Assembly (NCBI GenBank): GCA_029557025.1
Contig: JAKPRU010000365.1
Coordinates: 1 to 8,690 of the forward strand
Direction: 5' to 3'
Source of the DNA: Candidatus Omnitrophota bacterium
GTDB lineage: Bacteria > Hinthialibacterota > Hinthialibacteria > Hinthialibacterales > JAKPRU01
DNA: 8,690 bases
In this document: piece by piece, positions 8,329-8,690 of the stretch
Layout of the letters: every line of letters begins with the position of its first letter
Position numbering within the stretch: the first letter of the stretch is position 1
The notes under the pieces: model-generated
The model's database searches: none
What the model was told of the DNA's origin: nothing
Seen by the model: the letters and a program-made list of their open reading frames with translations, nothing else
Translations under genes and position numbers: made by a program

Positions 8329-8690
8329 ATGCGAAATGGCCCGGCTCCATACATTCTAATTCCCATGATTCTTGCCGGTATTCCAATGCACACCATGGGA
8401 TCTCCAGCTCACCCATGCCTGTTCTTCTTGCAGAGCGATCTACCTGCGATTCGCGCAAGGGCGGCCCGTACTGATAGGCCGGAATACCACCTGATTGCGA
8501 ATCGGATCATTCTGTCCGCTTCCGAATTGCTGAGTAGAGATATTCCCATCTACTCGACACCCGGAGAGTGGCCTCATCGCTATACCTGTGACGGGATCGG
8601 AGACGGTAATGACGATTACACCGACGGGTGCGGCGGGTTCTTACTGTTTCAGGAAACACGTCCCGAGAGCCATATTTGCCCGCGATGCGG
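8329..8690 (+). CDS. N-terminal part of a heparinase II/III-like polysaccharide lyase (runs off window)
   Basis: An open frame begins at the ATG at 8329 and continues to the window edge, giving 120 codons plus two bases. It opens with a hydrophobic signal peptide (likely cleavage after MGSPA, residue 27). HPCLFFLQSDLPAIRARA (28-45) follows, the opening of many heparinase II/III and alginate-lyase-type toroid proteins (HPrL-x-dlp-lR). Then come EWPHRYTCDG (80-89) and HICPRCG (115-121), matching the small cysteine (zinc-ribbon-like) module often inserted early in these lyases, with C87, C101, C117 and C120 visible. Such enzymes cleave uronic-acid polysaccharides by beta-elimination outside the cytoplasm; catalytic residues would lie beyond the window. 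A weak GGA at 8321 precedes the start, and ATGs at 8365, 8386 and 8395 are alternatives. The gap of 36 bases from the lipoprotein gene, with no terminator, suggests co-transcription. Confidence 0.65.
   Translation, partial: MRNGPAPYILIPMILAGIPMHTMGSPAHPCLFFLQSDLPAIRARAARTDRPEYHLIANRIILSASELLSRDIPIYSTPGEWPHRYTCDGIGDGNDDYTDGCGGFLLFQETRPESHICPRC

Overview
The window looks like bacterial chromosome with secreted-protein genes typical of a free-living, carbohydrate-degrading lineage. The mix of an FGE-sulfatase-fold lipoprotein, a heparinase II/III-like enzyme, a propeller fused to a helical barrel-like domain and PD40 propellers recalls Planctomycetes/Verrucomicrobia/Lentisphaerae or related candidate phyla (Hydrogenedentes, Sumerlaeota). 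That placement is inferred from gene content and protein style only; no marker gene is present.

Layout. Positions 3-305 (+) hold the last 100 codons of a protein that most resembles the C-terminus of an acyl-CoA dehydrogenase. Positions 306-482 are a convergent intergenic gap with two strong palindromes of the dispersed intergenic-repeat type. Positions 483-2744 (-) encode a large secreted protein with an N-terminal Reg_prop-like beta-propeller and a C-terminal helical, probably alpha/alpha-toroid domain. Positions 2745-2974 are a divergent promoter region. From 2975 to the end, five genes on the + strand are tightly packed (gaps of 4 to 49 bases) and probably form one operon: a secreted PD40/TolB-like propeller, two tandem paralogues of a secreted family I cannot name, a lipoprotein with an FGE-sulfatase fold, and the start of a heparinase II/III-like polysaccharide lyase that runs off the window. 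This last gene was found by reading the open frame from 8329 to the edge.

How they may work together. Every complete protein from 483 onward carries an export signal, so the locus acts in the periplasm, at the membrane or outside the cell. The partial lyase is the only gene with a clear link to polysaccharide. The simplest reading is a glycan-handling locus whose central and least understood parts are the two tandem paralogues and the propeller-toroid protein. This functional link is inference. No tRNA, rRNA, CRISPR array, insertion sequence or phage gene was seen.
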